Origin: Mesorhizobium sp. M1C.F.Ca.ET.210.01.1.1
GTDB taxonomy: Bacteria; Pseudomonadota; Alphaproteobacteria; Rhizobiales; Rhizobiaceae
Assembly (NCBI RefSeq): GCF_004791585.1
Contig: NZ_SRUU01000016.1
Coordinates: forward strand, 78,192-142,191
DNA length: 64,000 nucleotides
Reading direction: 5' to 3'
Below the pieces are notes generated by a model, which saw nothing but the letters and a program-made list of their open reading frames with translations, did no database searches and was not told the DNA's origin. Position numbers and translations under genes: made by a program. This document shows, piece after piece, positions 9,278-17,514 of this stretch. Position 1 is the stretch's first letter, and each line of letters starts with the position of its first letter.

Positions 9278-9302
9278 GGAACGAACGTTCCTTGGTCCCG
9301 TT
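9278..9302 (+). promoter_or_regulatory. Candidate general-stress (EcfG) promoter, GGAAC-N16-CGTT
   Basis: GGAAC at 9278-9282, a 16-base spacer, and CGTT at 9299-9302 match the EcfG consensus exactly. The site is 36 bases before the start of the small membrane peptide and iron-permease-like pair. Confidence 0.75.
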
Positions 9303-9337
9303 TGCCGGCGAGCAATTCGACAACAGGAGCAACGGAT

Positions 9338-9439
9338 ATGGACGACCCGCGCAATAGTGTCCTGGAGGCCCGCTGGCTTCTTGCCGTGCCCGCTTCGATG
9401 ATCCTCACCGTGCTCCTCGCCGGCTTCCTGCTCGCATAG
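9338..9439 (+). CDS. 33-residue single-pass membrane peptide (SVxEARWLLA family)
   Basis: A short ORF with a good ribosome binding site (AGGAG 7-8 bases upstream) encodes a polar head (MDDPRNSVLEARW) and one hydrophobic helix to the end. A paralogue with the same SVxEARWLLA core lies at 46645-46737. Both are preceded by GGAAC-N16-CGTT promoters. It ends 7 bases before the iron-permease-like gene, so the two form an operon. The role is unknown; a small membrane regulator is one possibility. Confidence 0.75.
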   Translation: MDDPRNSVLEARWLLAVPASMILTVLLAGFLLA

Positions 9440-9446
9440 GCGGCCG

Positions 9447-9851
9447 ATGAACCGGCTCCTCTTTGTCGCCGCCGATTTTCTGTCCCGCCCGCCCGGCTTC
9501 TACGTCGTCGTCGTCGCGATGGCTGCCTGCACGCTGCTTGTGCCGTTCGGCCTCACCAGTGCGGTGACCTACGCGCTTTCGGTCGCGGCTATCATCATCA
9601 CCGGGGTGGTCCTCATCCAGGGCTACCGGGACACAGCGGCCATTCACGCCAAGCTCGACGAGATCGTCATCGCCCTGCAGCAGACGCGCAATGACGTCAT
9701 CGGGCTCGAGCATGCCGACCCGGAGGAGATCAAGTCGAAGCTGATCGAATTGGAGAAAGAAGCGGAGGCCGACGCCTGGCGGCCGGAAAACCTGCGGACT
9801 GGCGCGAAAGAGGCCGGCACCACAGCGGGCGGGGGGCGTTGGGGTAGCTGA
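9447..9851 (+). CDS. Low-affinity iron permease-family membrane protein
   Basis: A 134-residue protein with two membrane segments (about residues 18-60) followed by the family signature VLIQGYRDTAAIHAKLDEIV and an acidic coiled-coil tail (RNDVIGLEHADPEEIKSKL). These features match the low-affinity Fe/Cu permease family; bacterial members are short and their transport role is not well proven. It is co-transcribed with the 33-residue membrane peptide. Confidence 0.88.
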   Translation: MNRLLFVAADFLSRPPGFYVVVVAMAACTLLVPFGLTSAVTYALSVAAIIITGVVLIQGYRDTAAIHAKLDEIVIALQQTRNDVIGLEHADPEEIKSKLIELEKEAEADAWRPENLRTGAKEAGTTAGGGRWGS

Positions 9852-9942
9852 GGCACCGGCCGGAGGAAGGCGGGATGGGTACCGCCGTCGCTTAAAAATA
9901 GACCTGGCGCGCGGCAGCGAAATTACGCGATCGCGGAAGCGC

Positions 9943-11505
9943 CTACGATCCCGCCGTCTCGGCCATGAACGCCCGGACGTGGGCGATGAACTCGTCGAAG
10001 GCCGGCTCGCCCTCGAGCAGGATGTGGTTCTGGCTTTCAAGTTCGAAGAAGCGCGCGCCGGGAATGCCGGCCGCCATGGTGCGCCCGGACTCGACCGGCG
10101 CCACGTTGTCCTCCCGCGCGTGCAGCACCAGGGTCGGCACCCGCACCTTCTCCAGCAAGTCGCTGACATCTATCACCGAGAAGGCGCTTTGCAGGCGGAA
10201 GGCATCGTCCGGCGACACGGTGCGCAGCATCAATTCGTCCATCCAGGCGAAATGCTCGTGCGTGGCGCCGGGGATGAACATGGAGCAGAAGACCTGGCGG
10301 AACATCGGGTTCTGCTTGCCCCAGCCCTCGCGCATCAGCGTTGCGATCGCCTCGCGTGTCGCGATCTCGCCGGCGTCGCCGCGCGCGCGCCAGCCTTTGA
10401 CATAGCCGCCGTAGAGGATCATGCCCGAGACCTTCTCGGGATGGCGTATGGCGTAGGCGATCGAGACCGCGCAGCTCTGCGACAGGCCAAGCAGGGTGAA
10501 GCGATCGAGCCCTGCCGCCTCGACCACGCATTCGAGGTCCGACACCATGGTGTCGAACGAGACGTCGACCACGTGGCGTTGCGACAGTCCGTTGCAGCGC
10601 TCGTCGTAGCGTACGAGCTGGTTCTGGCGCGACAGCTCCCTCATCCAGTGCCGCCAGATCGGGCTGTCCCAGTCGAAGGTGAGATGCGACATCCAGTGCG
10701 CGGCGCGCAGGATGGGCGCACCGCTGCCGGTCATGGCGTAGGCGAGCCTCGTGCCGTCGCGCGCGCGGCAGAAATGCACGGCGCGGCCGGGATCCTGCGC
10801 GGTTGCCGGGCTCTTTGCGGGCGAAGGCGATTGTGCCGGGGCCGCGGCGGGTTGCGGAGAGCGCGACGTCGGCTGGGCGGCCGCCGCCCTCACCTTCTCC
10901 TCCAGCGCCTCCATTTCTTCCGCCAGCCCGATATCCTCCGGCAGCAGGCGGCTCAGGCGCCGGGCAATCGGCAGCGCCCGCCTCGGCTCGCCGGCCAGCC
11001 GTTCGACCAGTTCGCGCAGGATGCCGAGTTCGGCGAGCTCGACCTCGCTGGCGAGGGCCTTGCGCCAGGCCTCGTATTGGAAGCAGCGGTCGAGCGAGAG
11101 ATCGGAGAGGAAATCGCCGCGGATCGAACCGGCGACGGCCTCGAGCTCGTCCGTCGGCAGCAACGAAAGATCGCCCTTCACCATCGGCAGCAGCCGGGCA
11201 TAGTCCGTCTCGACCTTGAGCGAGACGCTGTTGCGGTCGGCGACCAAGGCGGATTCGTCAGCGCCCAGCACCAGGCGGATCTTGGACAGGCTCCAGCGCA
11301 AAGCGCCGCGCGGATCGTCGGGAATGTCCCAGAAGATCTCGCAAAGCCGCTCGCGCTGATGCGCCCTGCCGGTGACGGCGAGATAGGCAAGCAAGGCTCT
11401 CGTCTTCCTCGACGGCGGCAGCTCGACGAGTTCGCCGGCGCGGCCCACCTGGAAATCACCGAGCACGCGCATCTCCAGCAGCCCGGCTTGCGGACTGTCG
11501 GTCAT
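9943..11505 (-). CDS. SARP-type DNA-binding domain fused to alpha/beta hydrolase
   Basis: A 520-residue fusion. Residues about 10-90 form an OmpR-like winged helix (ELPPSRKTRALLAYLAVTG), 95-205 a bacterial transcriptional activator (BTAD) helical domain, about 205-235 a Pro/Ala/Ser linker, and 240-520 an alpha/beta hydrolase. The nucleophile elbow is LLGLSQSCAVS, the acid in REDNVAP and the histidine in SQNHILLE, so the hydrolase triad looks complete. I used the ATG at 11505 rather than an upstream GTG. The hydrolase may act as a ligand sensor or an enzyme. A terminal repeat-rich gap follows upstream. Confidence 0.88.
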   Translation of the reverse strand: MTDSPQAGLLEMRVLGDFQVGRAGELVELPPSRKTRALLAYLAVTGRAHQRERLCEIFWDIPDDPRGALRWSLSKIRLVLGADESALVADRNSVSLKVETDYARLLPMVKGDLSLLPTDELEAVAGSIRGDFLSDLSLDRCFQYEAWRKALASEVELAELGILRELVERLAGEPRRALPIARRLSRLLPEDIGLAEEMEALEEKVRAAAAQPTSRSPQPAAAPAQSPSPAKSPATAQDPGRAVHFCRARDGTRLAYAMTGSGAPILRAAHWMSHLTFDWDSPIWRHWMRELSRQNQLVRYDERCNGLSQRHVVDVSFDTMVSDLECVVEAAGLDRFTLLGLSQSCAVSIAYAIRHPEKVSGMILYGGYVKGWRARGDAGEIATREAIATLMREGWGKQNPMFRQVFCSMFIPGATHEHFAWMDELMLRTVSPDDAFRLQSAFSVIDVSDLLEKVRVPTLVLHAREDNVAPVESGRTMAAGIPGARFFELESQNHILLEGEPAFDEFIAHVRAFMAETAGS

Positions 11506-11687
11506 GCGGCCGCGCACCCTTCCACTGCCACTACCCCCTTCGTTTCCTCATCGGCTCGGCGGGAGGAACCACTCCGCAATATCAAAATCAGCTAAAATGC
11601 GGAAGTCTCACTGGCCGACTACGACAGAACAGGCGCGCAGACTGTGCGATGGGTTACATTGGGCGGAGGTGAGGCGCGGCGCGGAAG

Positions 11688-11735
11688 CTGCTGTCCCCCC
11701 GTGGGGGAGGTGTCCGGCAGGACGGAGGGGGTGTG
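11688..11735 (+). repeat. REP-like palindrome (family B)
   Basis: A copy of the CCCCC-GTG-GGGGAGGTGTCCGGCAGGAC type. The palindromic core with a CCGGCAGG(A/G) tail recurs many times in intergenic DNA of this window. Confidence 0.7.
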
Positions 11736-11762
11736 AAGGAACGCAACCTATCGCCTTCTTCA

Positions 11763-11905
11763 TCCTAGGGCGGTCCAGGGAGCGAAGCGACGCGCGCAGA
11801 CCCTGGGATCCATGCCGTGACGCTAAAGTGTTGCAACGGTTAAGAATTCTGCTCCGCCGCGCCCCACGATCAAGGTCACCGCATGGATCCCAGGCCCGAG
11901 GATGA
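11763..11905. repeat. Long inverted repeat (family C)
   Basis: The outer arms begin CATCCTAGGGCGGTCCAGG and end GATCCCAGGCCCGAGGATGA, with CATGCCGTGA and TCACCGCATG inside, so the element folds as one large imperfect hairpin. A second copy is at 28793-28951 and a shorter one at 63829-63877. It sits in the 543-bp gap between the SARP fusion and the MFS gene, where I see no gene. Confidence 0.7.
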
Positions 11906-12048
11906 CGAAGCGTTGGCGGAGCCGGGGAACCTCGTGCCGAGACGCCGGCGGGACAGCGCCCCCCTTCTGCCTTGCCAGGCTTTCGTCCTTCGGAAAGCCA
12001 AGCAATTGACTTTCCGTCCGCTTTGCGGACCAACCTCAACAAGGGAGA

Positions 12049-13482
12049 TTAGGCGCTCCGGCGCTTTCGCAAACCTCCAACCGCCGCAATCGCCACCGCC
12101 GCCACCACCAGCGCCGCCGCTACCGCAAATGTAACGCGCATCCCGCCGGCCACCGCCTGCGGCGCGGCGCCCGCGATATCCTTCGTCCCCACGGCGAAGG
12201 CAAAGACCGCGCCCATCGCCGCCGTGCCGGTGATCAGGCCGAGATTGCGCGACAGGCTCAGCATGCCTGAGACCACACCGCGCTGGCCCTTGCCGACATC
12301 GGCCATGACGGCGGTGTTGTTGGCCGCTTGGAAGAGCTGGTAGCCGGGCGTCAGGATGACGATCGCCGCCGCGTAACCGGCGACGCCGCACAGCGCCGGC
12401 AGCACGGAGAGAGCGGCGCAGCCCACGGCCATCAGCGCCAGCCCGGCGACGACCATCGCGGACGCGCCCCACCGGTCGACGATGCGGCCGGCGACGACGC
12501 CGCACAGCGCCGACACGACCGGGCCGATCGACAGCACGGCGCCGACCAGCGCTTCGCTGAGGCCCAGCGCGCGTGACAGGAAGAACGGCCCGACCACCAG
12601 CGTCGCCATCATCACCGTCGAGACCAGCGCGTTCATGGCAAGGCTCGGCGCCAGCACCGGGTCGCGGAACAGCGCCGGTTTGACCAGCGGCGAAGCCACC
12701 TTGCCCTCGGCATGGAGGAACAGGCCGGCGCCGAGGACGGCCATGCCGAGCAGCGCGACGTTCAGGCCGCCGAAACCGCCGCGCGCAAGAGTCATCGCCA
12801 GCGCGTAGGCGGCGAGCGTCAGCGCCAGCAGCACCGTGCCCAGCATATCGAAGCGAGCGCCTTCCCTTGTCGCGCCGCGATCCTGCCCCGCCTCGCCCGG
12901 GGGCAGGAAGCGGCGGGTAGCGAGCATGGCCGCGATGCCGAGCGCCGCATTGACGAGGAAGATCGAGCGCCAGCCGAAGGAGGCGATCAGCACGCCGCCG
13001 AGCGACGGCCCGAGTGCCGTGCCGATCGCCGACATGGTGCCGAGCAGGCCCATGGCGCTGCCGGTGCGTTCCTTTGGCACCGTCTCGCCGACGAAGGCGA
13101 TGGTCAGCGCCATCATCACCGCCGCGCCCAGGCCTTGCGCGGCGCGCGCGGCGATCAGCAGCGGCAGGGTCGGCGCCAGCGCCGCCGCCAGCGAGGCGGC
13201 GCTGAACAGCGCGAGCCCCGCCACCAGCAGCAGCCTGCGGCCGACGAGATCGCCCAGCCGCCCGACGCTGACGATGAGCGCGGTGATGGCAAGCAGATAG
13301 GCAAGCACCACCCATTGCACCGCCGGGAAGGACGCGGAAAAGGCCTCGCTCAGCGTCGGCAGCGCGACATTGGCGATGCTGGTGCTGAGCGAGGACAACA
13401 GCATCGCCAGCGACAGGCTGGCCAGCGCGCCGGTCGCCGAGCGGCTCACTTCTACGGCACGTGGATCTGCGATATCGGCCAT
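12049..13482 (-). CDS. MFS drug/solute exporter
   Basis: A 477-residue polytopic protein with about 12-14 membrane segments. The motif GRLGDLVGRRLLLVAGL between segments 2 and 3 is the MFS motif A, and AIGTALGPSLGGVL matches the exporter motif C. The start at 13482 is preceded by GGAG 7 bases upstream. It is divergent from a LysR gene (134-bp gap), a common regulator-pump pairing. The substrate is unknown. Confidence 0.92.
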   Translation of the reverse strand: MADIADPRAVEVSRSATGALASLSLAMLLSSLSTSIANVALPTLSEAFSASFPAVQWVVLAYLLAITALIVSVGRLGDLVGRRLLLVAGLALFSAASLAAALAPTLPLLIAARAAQGLGAAVMMALTIAFVGETVPKERTGSAMGLLGTMSAIGTALGPSLGGVLIASFGWRSIFLVNAALGIAAMLATRRFLPPGEAGQDRGATREGARFDMLGTVLLALTLAAYALAMTLARGGFGGLNVALLGMAVLGAGLFLHAEGKVASPLVKPALFRDPVLAPSLAMNALVSTVMMATLVVGPFFLSRALGLSEALVGAVLSIGPVVSALCGVVAGRIVDRWGASAMVVAGLALMAVGCAALSVLPALCGVAGYAAAIVILTPGYQLFQAANNTAVMADVGKGQRGVVSGMLSLSRNLGLITGTAAMGAVFAFAVGTKDIAGAAPQAVAGGMRVTFAVAAALVVAAVAIAAVGGLRKRRSA

Positions 13483-13616
13483 GGTTCTTCTCCGGCTGGC
13501 GTGAAACCTGCCGGGAAAATAGGCGTGCGCCCGATATGGCGGAATGCGCAGCATTTGCATTTTATTCGTGCATGGAACGCCATGCCACTTTGCCGGAAGC
13601 GTGCTAAGGTCGCGCC

Positions 13617-14588
13617 ATGTCGCGACCCGATCTCAACCTGCTCGTCACGCTGGATGTGCTGCTTGCCGAAGGCAGCGTCGCCAGGGCCGCGCGGCGGCTG
13701 AAGCTCAGCCCTTCGGCGATGAGCCGGGCGCTCGCCAGGCTGCGCGAGGCGACCGGCGATCCGCTTCTGGTGCGCGCGGGGCGCGGCCTTGTGCCGACGC
13801 CGCGTGCCATGGAACTCAGCCTGGAAGCCGGCCGGCTGGTGAAGGAAGCGCAAGCCATGCTCAGGCCCGCTGAGCGGCTCGACCTGAAGCGCCTGGCGCG
13901 CAGCTTCACGCTGCGCAACAGCGACGGTTTCGTCGAGAATTTCGGCCCTGCCCTGCTGGCGCGCGTCGCCGCCGAGGCACCGGGCGTGCAGTTGCGCTTC
14001 GTGCCGAAGCCCGACAAGGACAGCGGACCGATGCGCGAGGGCAGCGTCGATCTCGAGACCGGCGTGGTCGGCGGTTCGACCGGCCCGGAGGTGCGGGCGC
14101 AGGCGCTGTTCCGCGACCGTTTCGTAGGGGTGGCGCGCGTCGGCCACCCTTTAAGCGAAGGCAAGATCACCGCCGCCCGTTTCGCCGCCGGCCGGCACAT
14201 ACTGATCTCGCGCCGCGGCCTCGACCGCGGGCCGGTGGACGACGCGCTGGAGCCCGCCGGGCTGACGCGGACGATCGCGACCGTCGTCGGCGGCTTTTCG
14301 GAAGCGCTGGCGCTTGCCCGCGGCTCCGACCTCATCGCCACCGTGCCCGAGCGCTACACGGGCAAGCTGCGCGAAGGCCTGGTCACCTTCGCGCTGCCGG
14401 TAAAGCTCGCCCCGCTCACCATCTCGCTCATGTGGCACCCGCGCCTCGACGCCGACGCCGCGCACCGCTGGCTGCGGGGCGTGGTGCGCGAGGTGTGTGG
14501 GGGGCAGAGGCATGGCAACCCGCAGAAGCTGCCAACTCCCCTCTTGTGGGGAGATCGGCTGTCGCCAAAAGCCGGCGGGAAACTTTGA
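13617..14588 (+). CDS. LysR-family regulator with repeat-derived C-terminus
   Basis: A 323-residue LysR protein of the NodD/LeuO-like type: N-terminal LNLLVTLDVLLAEGSVARAA helix-turn-helix and an effector domain to about residue 300. The last 20 or so residues (from KLPTPLLWG) are read through a copy of the CTCCCCTCTTGTGGGGAG palindrome at 14535-14555, so the natural C-terminus was probably replaced or extended. It likely controls the divergent MFS gene. Confidence 0.9.
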   Translation: MSRPDLNLLVTLDVLLAEGSVARAARRLKLSPSAMSRALARLREATGDPLLVRAGRGLVPTPRAMELSLEAGRLVKEAQAMLRPAERLDLKRLARSFTLRNSDGFVENFGPALLARVAAEAPGVQLRFVPKPDKDSGPMREGSVDLETGVVGGSTGPEVRAQALFRDRFVGVARVGHPLSEGKITAARFAAGRHILISRRGLDRGPVDDALEPAGLTRTIATVVGGFSEALALARGSDLIATVPERYTGKLREGLVTFALPVKLAPLTISLMWHPRLDADAAHRWLRGVVREVCGGQRHGNPQKLPTPLLWGDRLSPKAGGKL

Positions 14589-14593
14589 CCCGC

Positions 14594-14700
14594 TAGAGCG
14601 GTTCAACGTTTCACGGAATCGCCGAACCGCTCTAAGTATTTGTTTTTACGCTATTCCGGACGGAAAACCGTTACACACTTTTCCTGGAATTGCTCTAAGT
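14594..14700 (+). repeat. Intergenic repeat, family A
   Basis: A roughly 105-bp element running from GAGCGGTTCAACGTTTCACG to CCTGGAATTGCTC. Near-identical copies lie at 38512-38611 and 48838-48937, with degenerate pieces near 19661-19718 and 53310-53335. It has an internal GATTC/GAATC hairpin and is more AT-rich than its surroundings. Confidence 0.8.
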
Positions 14701-14732
14701 CAGCTTCGAGTCAATTCGGTTCGACCCATATG

Positions 14733-14771
14733 AAAAAGCCCGCCGCCGTGTGGGGGGAACGGGCGACGGGC
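14733..14771 (-). terminator. Minus-strand terminator, candidate sRNA end
   Basis: On the minus strand GCCCGTCGCCCG pairs with CGGCGGCGGGC around a C-rich loop and is followed by TTTTT. Upstream of it is the sequence GCTGCCAGC...TTAAG. The same layout recurs at 18665-18698, so this could be the 3' end of a small RNA or the end of the secreted-peptide transcript starting at 15171. Confidence 0.6.
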
Positions 14772-14880
14772 CTTTGCTTGGGGACTTAAATGCTGGCAGC
14801 CCTTAAAAGAGGATAACGACCGCCTTTCTGCTAAATGGCGGGATCAGCGTTCGGTTCCAACAATTTTCCGGCGATGGTCC

Positions 14881-15171
14881 TCACCGTGAGTTAGCGGATG
14901 GCGCCGTCTTGCCGTCAACGGCCGACGGCATGCTCCTGGTCGAGGCGCCCGTCTGTGTGTCGGTGGCCGGCACGGTATGGTCCTCACCCGACAACGGACT
15001 ACCTCCGCCCGGCACAGCCTCGGCTGTAGGAGCCGTGTTGTTTATGCCGTTCTGGAATGGTTGGCTGGAGGTCGTCAAGCCGCCTGCCGCTGTGGCGGTG
15101 AAGAGGTGATCAGCTGCCGACGCAGGGCCGGCGAACAGCGAAAACGCTGCAAGGACAATAAGCGTTCGCAT
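14881..15171 (-). CDS. Small secreted protein, unknown function
   Basis: A 96-residue protein with a signal peptide (MRTLIVLAAFSLFAGPASA) and a disordered Thr/Ser/Pro/Gly-rich mature part. GGAG precedes the ATG by 9 bases. A GGAAC-N17-CGTT promoter lies about 110-130 bases upstream, so induction in general stress is likely. No family was recognised. Confidence 0.7.
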   Translation of the reverse strand: MRTLIVLAAFSLFAGPASAADHLFTATAAGGLTTSSQPFQNGINNTAPTAEAVPGGGSPLSGEDHTVPATDTQTGASTRSMPSAVDGKTAPSANSR

Positions 15172-15277
15172 GGTGGGATTCTCCAATGATTGCACGGTTT
15201 AACGCCCATCCGGCGCCAGACCTTAAGCAACTTTGGAAGGTCTACAGCGTCAGGGACGGCAGTCCCTTCATGGCTTC

Positions 15278-15303
15278 AACGCCCCGCTTCATCGCCATGT
15301 TCC
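15278..15303 (-). promoter_or_regulatory. Candidate general-stress (EcfG) promoter, GGAAC-N17-CGTT
   Basis: On the minus strand GGAAC (15303-15299) and CGTT (15281-15278) are 17 bases apart. The site is upstream of the small secreted protein at 14881-15171 and implies a leader of about 100 bases. Confidence 0.6.
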
Positions 15304-15349
15304 CGAAAACATGAGCGAACGGTGAGCATCGGCGGCAATGGGCAGGTCG

Positions 15350-16228
15350 TCACTCGTCTTCGCGAAAGTCCTTCAGCGAGGCGTGGCGGAGCTTCTCCTC
15401 GCCCTTCAGGAACTTCACACGGCCGACGAGCCCAGGCTTCAGCCATTCGGCTTTTTCCTTTGCCAAGCCGTTTGGCGGTGCGGCGCCGGCCTTGCCCTCG
15501 ACGCGGGCCCATAGCGCCTGGCGCTTGTCGGCTTTAAAGGTGACGAACGCGCCGCCCATGTAGCGACCGTGGTCAGCCATGAGCACTATCGCGGGCTTAC
15601 CGGTCTCGCGTTTGACTCCGATGATGTCCATTTCCTTCTCGACATAGCACTTGATCTTCCGCCAGTTCATCGTCGAGCCGCTGCGGTACACGCTATCCAG
15701 CCGCTTCGACACGATGCCTTCCAAGCCCGCTTCGCAAGCAAGGTGGTAAACGGCGTCACCTGTGCCAGGCAGCGCCTCGCTGAATTGGATGCGACCGCCG
15801 GCCGCAATAAGTGCCTGCAGGATTTCGCGCCGATCCTCGAGCGACATGTCGCGCAGATCGTGGCCATTGAGATGCAGCAGATCGAACGCGACCAGGTAAA
15901 GATCCTGCGGCCGGCGCGTGATGGCCGAGCGAAGCGCATGGAAGTCGGACAGCCCGGTCTCGTCCGTGACGATCGTTTCGCATTCGATGATGAAGCTTTC
16001 CGCTTCGAGCGCCGCGGCTTCCTTCGCGAGAGGCCGATACTTGGCCGTCCAGTCAATTCCAGTCCTGGTGTAGAGGCGGATTCCGTCGGTGTCTTTGATT
16101 ACCTGTGTCCGGTAGCCATCGAATTTCACTTCGTGGCTCCAGCCTTCACCTTTGGGCGGCTGCTCGACCAGTTCAGGCTCCATTGGACGAATGAAGGGCA
16201 GCCGGGCGCCTCTGCCAGGCTTACGCAT
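15350..16228 (-). CDS. ATP-dependent DNA ligase (LigD ligase-domain type)
   Basis: A 292-residue ligase comprising a nucleotidyltransferase domain with the active-site lysine motif EVKFDGYR (Lys43), the conserved FDLLHLNG and EGIVSKR motifs, and a C-terminal OB domain (GAAFVTFKADK to FLKGEEK). It lacks the polymerase and phosphoesterase domains of full LigD, as in stand-alone NHEJ ligases of rhizobia. The start at 16228 is supported by GGAG 5 bases upstream. No ku gene is in the window. Its partner Ku is presumably elsewhere. Confidence 0.93.
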   Translation of the reverse strand: MRKPGRGARLPFIRPMEPELVEQPPKGEGWSHEVKFDGYRTQVIKDTDGIRLYTRTGIDWTAKYRPLAKEAAALEAESFIIECETIVTDETGLSDFHALRSAITRRPQDLYLVAFDLLHLNGHDLRDMSLEDRREILQALIAAGGRIQFSEALPGTGDAVYHLACEAGLEGIVSKRLDSVYRSGSTMNWRKIKCYVEKEMDIIGVKRETGKPAIVLMADHGRYMGGAFVTFKADKRQALWARVEGKAGAAPPNGLAKEKAEWLKPGLVGRVKFLKGEEKLRHASLKDFREDE

Positions 16229-16333
16229 CGGAACTCCACGAAACGCGAAACTTTGATTCAAATAGCTTGGAACGCCTTCCGCTCCATTAGCAAGTGCTGG
16301 AACAAATGGCGGAGCGAATTTGTTATCCGTCCG

Positions 16334-16516
16334 ATGTTCGAGGGTCGGATGAGAGCGAAGCTGCTCGCACAGGGCTTGTCGGAAGAACGGCTTGCCGAAG
16401 CCGACTACTATGCCCGCAAGTGCGGCATAACCCGCGACGAAGTGCTGCGGATCATAGAAGCCGCCTATAGCGCCAGTCTCAAATCCAGGAAGAAACGCAA
16501 GCACGCAAAACGCTGA
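16334..16516 (+). CDS. DUF3606-like small protein (short)
   Basis: A 60-residue ORF divergent from the ligase gene. ADYYARKCGITRDEVLRIIE resembles the DUF3606-like core, followed by a Lys/Arg-rich tail. An ATG at 16349 behind AGGG is an alternative start. It is followed 52 bases later by a clear DUF3606 gene. It is modestly supported because the reading frame is short. Confidence 0.5.
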   Translation: MFEGRMRAKLLAQGLSEERLAEADYYARKCGITRDEVLRIIEAAYSASLKSRKKRKHAKR

Positions 16517-16568
16517 ACGGGAACCTTTGGGCGTCATCCAGCTTTCTGGCACCTAGGGAGGATCAGCC

Positions 16569-16754
16569 ATGACGGACGACAAGGCCAAGCGCGATTTTCG
16601 GGACCGCGACCGCGTGTCGGCGGATGAAGATTACGAGGTCCGCTACTTCGCCAAACAGCATCGGATCACGCCGGAGCAGGTGAGAGAGCTGATCAGCGAG
16701 CATGGCAACGACCGCAAGACCTTGGAACGCGAAGCCCGGAAACTTCACGGTTGA
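16569..16754 (+). CDS. DUF3606 protein
   Basis: A 61-residue acidic-basic protein with the DUF3606 layout: D-x-E-V-R-Y-F-A-K-Q-H, ITPEQVRELISEHGNDRKTL, then E-x-A-R-K-L. GGGAGGATCAGCC precedes the ATG. Its TGA overlaps the TTG start of the next small gene, so they are coupled. Confidence 0.85.
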   Translation: MTDDKAKRDFRDRDRVSADEDYEVRYFAKQHRITPEQVRELISEHGNDRKTLEREARKLHG

Positions 16755-16933
16755 CAAAGCTTTCGGATCTCGGGCCGCCGATCACCGGGACGCGTCATGG
16801 CGGTGAGCCGCCATGCGAGTTCGATCATTTCTATCGCTGCAAGGGGTGCGGGCAGCCCGTCGATCGCCGCGACCTGCGTCAGGTGATCTGGCATGAAAAG
16901 CCCGATCACAAGCCTCTCGAGATGGATGGCTGA
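16751..16933 (+). CDS. Small protein with a C-x2-C metal-binding-like motif
   Basis: A 60-residue protein starting at TTG within a TTGA overlap with the DUF3606 gene. It contains CEFDHFYRCKGCGQPVDRRD, with Cys and His suggestive of a small zinc ribbon. Coupled translation with the DUF3606 protein suggests a joint role. The function is unknown. Confidence 0.7.
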   Translation: MTKLSDLGPPITGTRHGGEPPCEFDHFYRCKGCGQPVDRRDLRQVIWHEKPDHKPLEMDG

Positions 16934-16967
16934 AAGAAAAGAAGCCCGACGGCTGGGCCGGCGGGCT
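16931..16967 (-). terminator. Minus-strand Rho-independent terminator
   Basis: On the minus strand AGCCCGCCGG-CCCA-GCCGTCGGGCT is followed by TCTTTTCTTT. It would end transcripts coming from the 17.0-17.7 kb minus-strand region. Confidence 0.65.
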
Positions 16968-17033
16968 GAGTTCGGTTGGAGTAGCCCGGCGGCGCGCGGA
17001 GGGGTGTGGGGGTATGCCGAGCACCGTCCGGCA

Positions 17034-17280
17034 TCATTCCAACGGGGCTTTGAGACTGTTGTTCCGTCGGAATGTCGAAATACCTTCGTGCGCGCTGGTC
17101 ACCGGCGGCAAGTTGGCTGGCCGCGGCGTCTTGCGGTCGAGGATAATCACTTCGCGGAAGTCCTTCCCCTGGCCGCGCCGAACCGTATGTCAGCGGGCCG
17201 CCGATCAGCTCGAACTCGGAGAAAATTTCTCGGATCTCCGCCCTGTCGTTCAGCGTAAAACGCCCTTGGGTCGCCGTCAG
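17034..17280 (-). pseudogene. Possible frameshifted gene remnant
   Basis: Two protein-like minus-strand segments join only with a frameshift near 17165. The first contains GRFTLNDRAEIREIFSEFEL and the second begins FREVIILDRKTPRPANLPP and ends at a TGA near 17034. A minus-strand terminator follows at 16931-16967. The first segment slightly recalls SRAP domains, but this is not secure. The rest of the 16934-17514 gap shows no convincing gene. Confidence 0.3.
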
Positions 17281-17318
17281 CTTTGTGTGCCGTCACCGTA
17301 AAGCCGGCCCGTGCAAAG

Positions 17319-17395
17319 ACGCCGCTTCGTCCTTATGGATGCATTCCAGCAATATTAGCAAGAGCGTATATTCTTCGTTAGCCGGTGCCGTGTCT
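17319..17395 (+). repeat. Copy of a repeat also at 47395-47459
   Basis: CTTCGTCCTTATGGATGC and the following roughly 50 bases match, with substitutions, the minus strand of 47395-47459. At the other locus the sequence would read SSLWMRFDYIGMSVLFF, so it may be a worn protein-coding fragment. Confidence 0.5.
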
Positions 17396-17514
17396 CGCCC
17401 CCGAGCCCCGCCGGCTAGGCCCGGCGTTTGCTGGCCTACCCCGCCAGCCTGCCGGGCCGCTCCCTTGTCGGGTCTTCCTCCGCGGCGCCCAGCAGAAGTC
17501 CTGCGCCTAACTTA

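Noticed and set aside
14730..14790. Tiny ORF MKKPAAVWGERATG
   Set aside because: It overlaps a terminator hairpin, has no ribosome binding site and is better explained by the hairpin.
16520..16544. GGAAC-N16-GCTT before the DUF3606 gene
   Set aside because: The -10 half has two mismatches to CGTT, too weak to count as a general-stress promoter.
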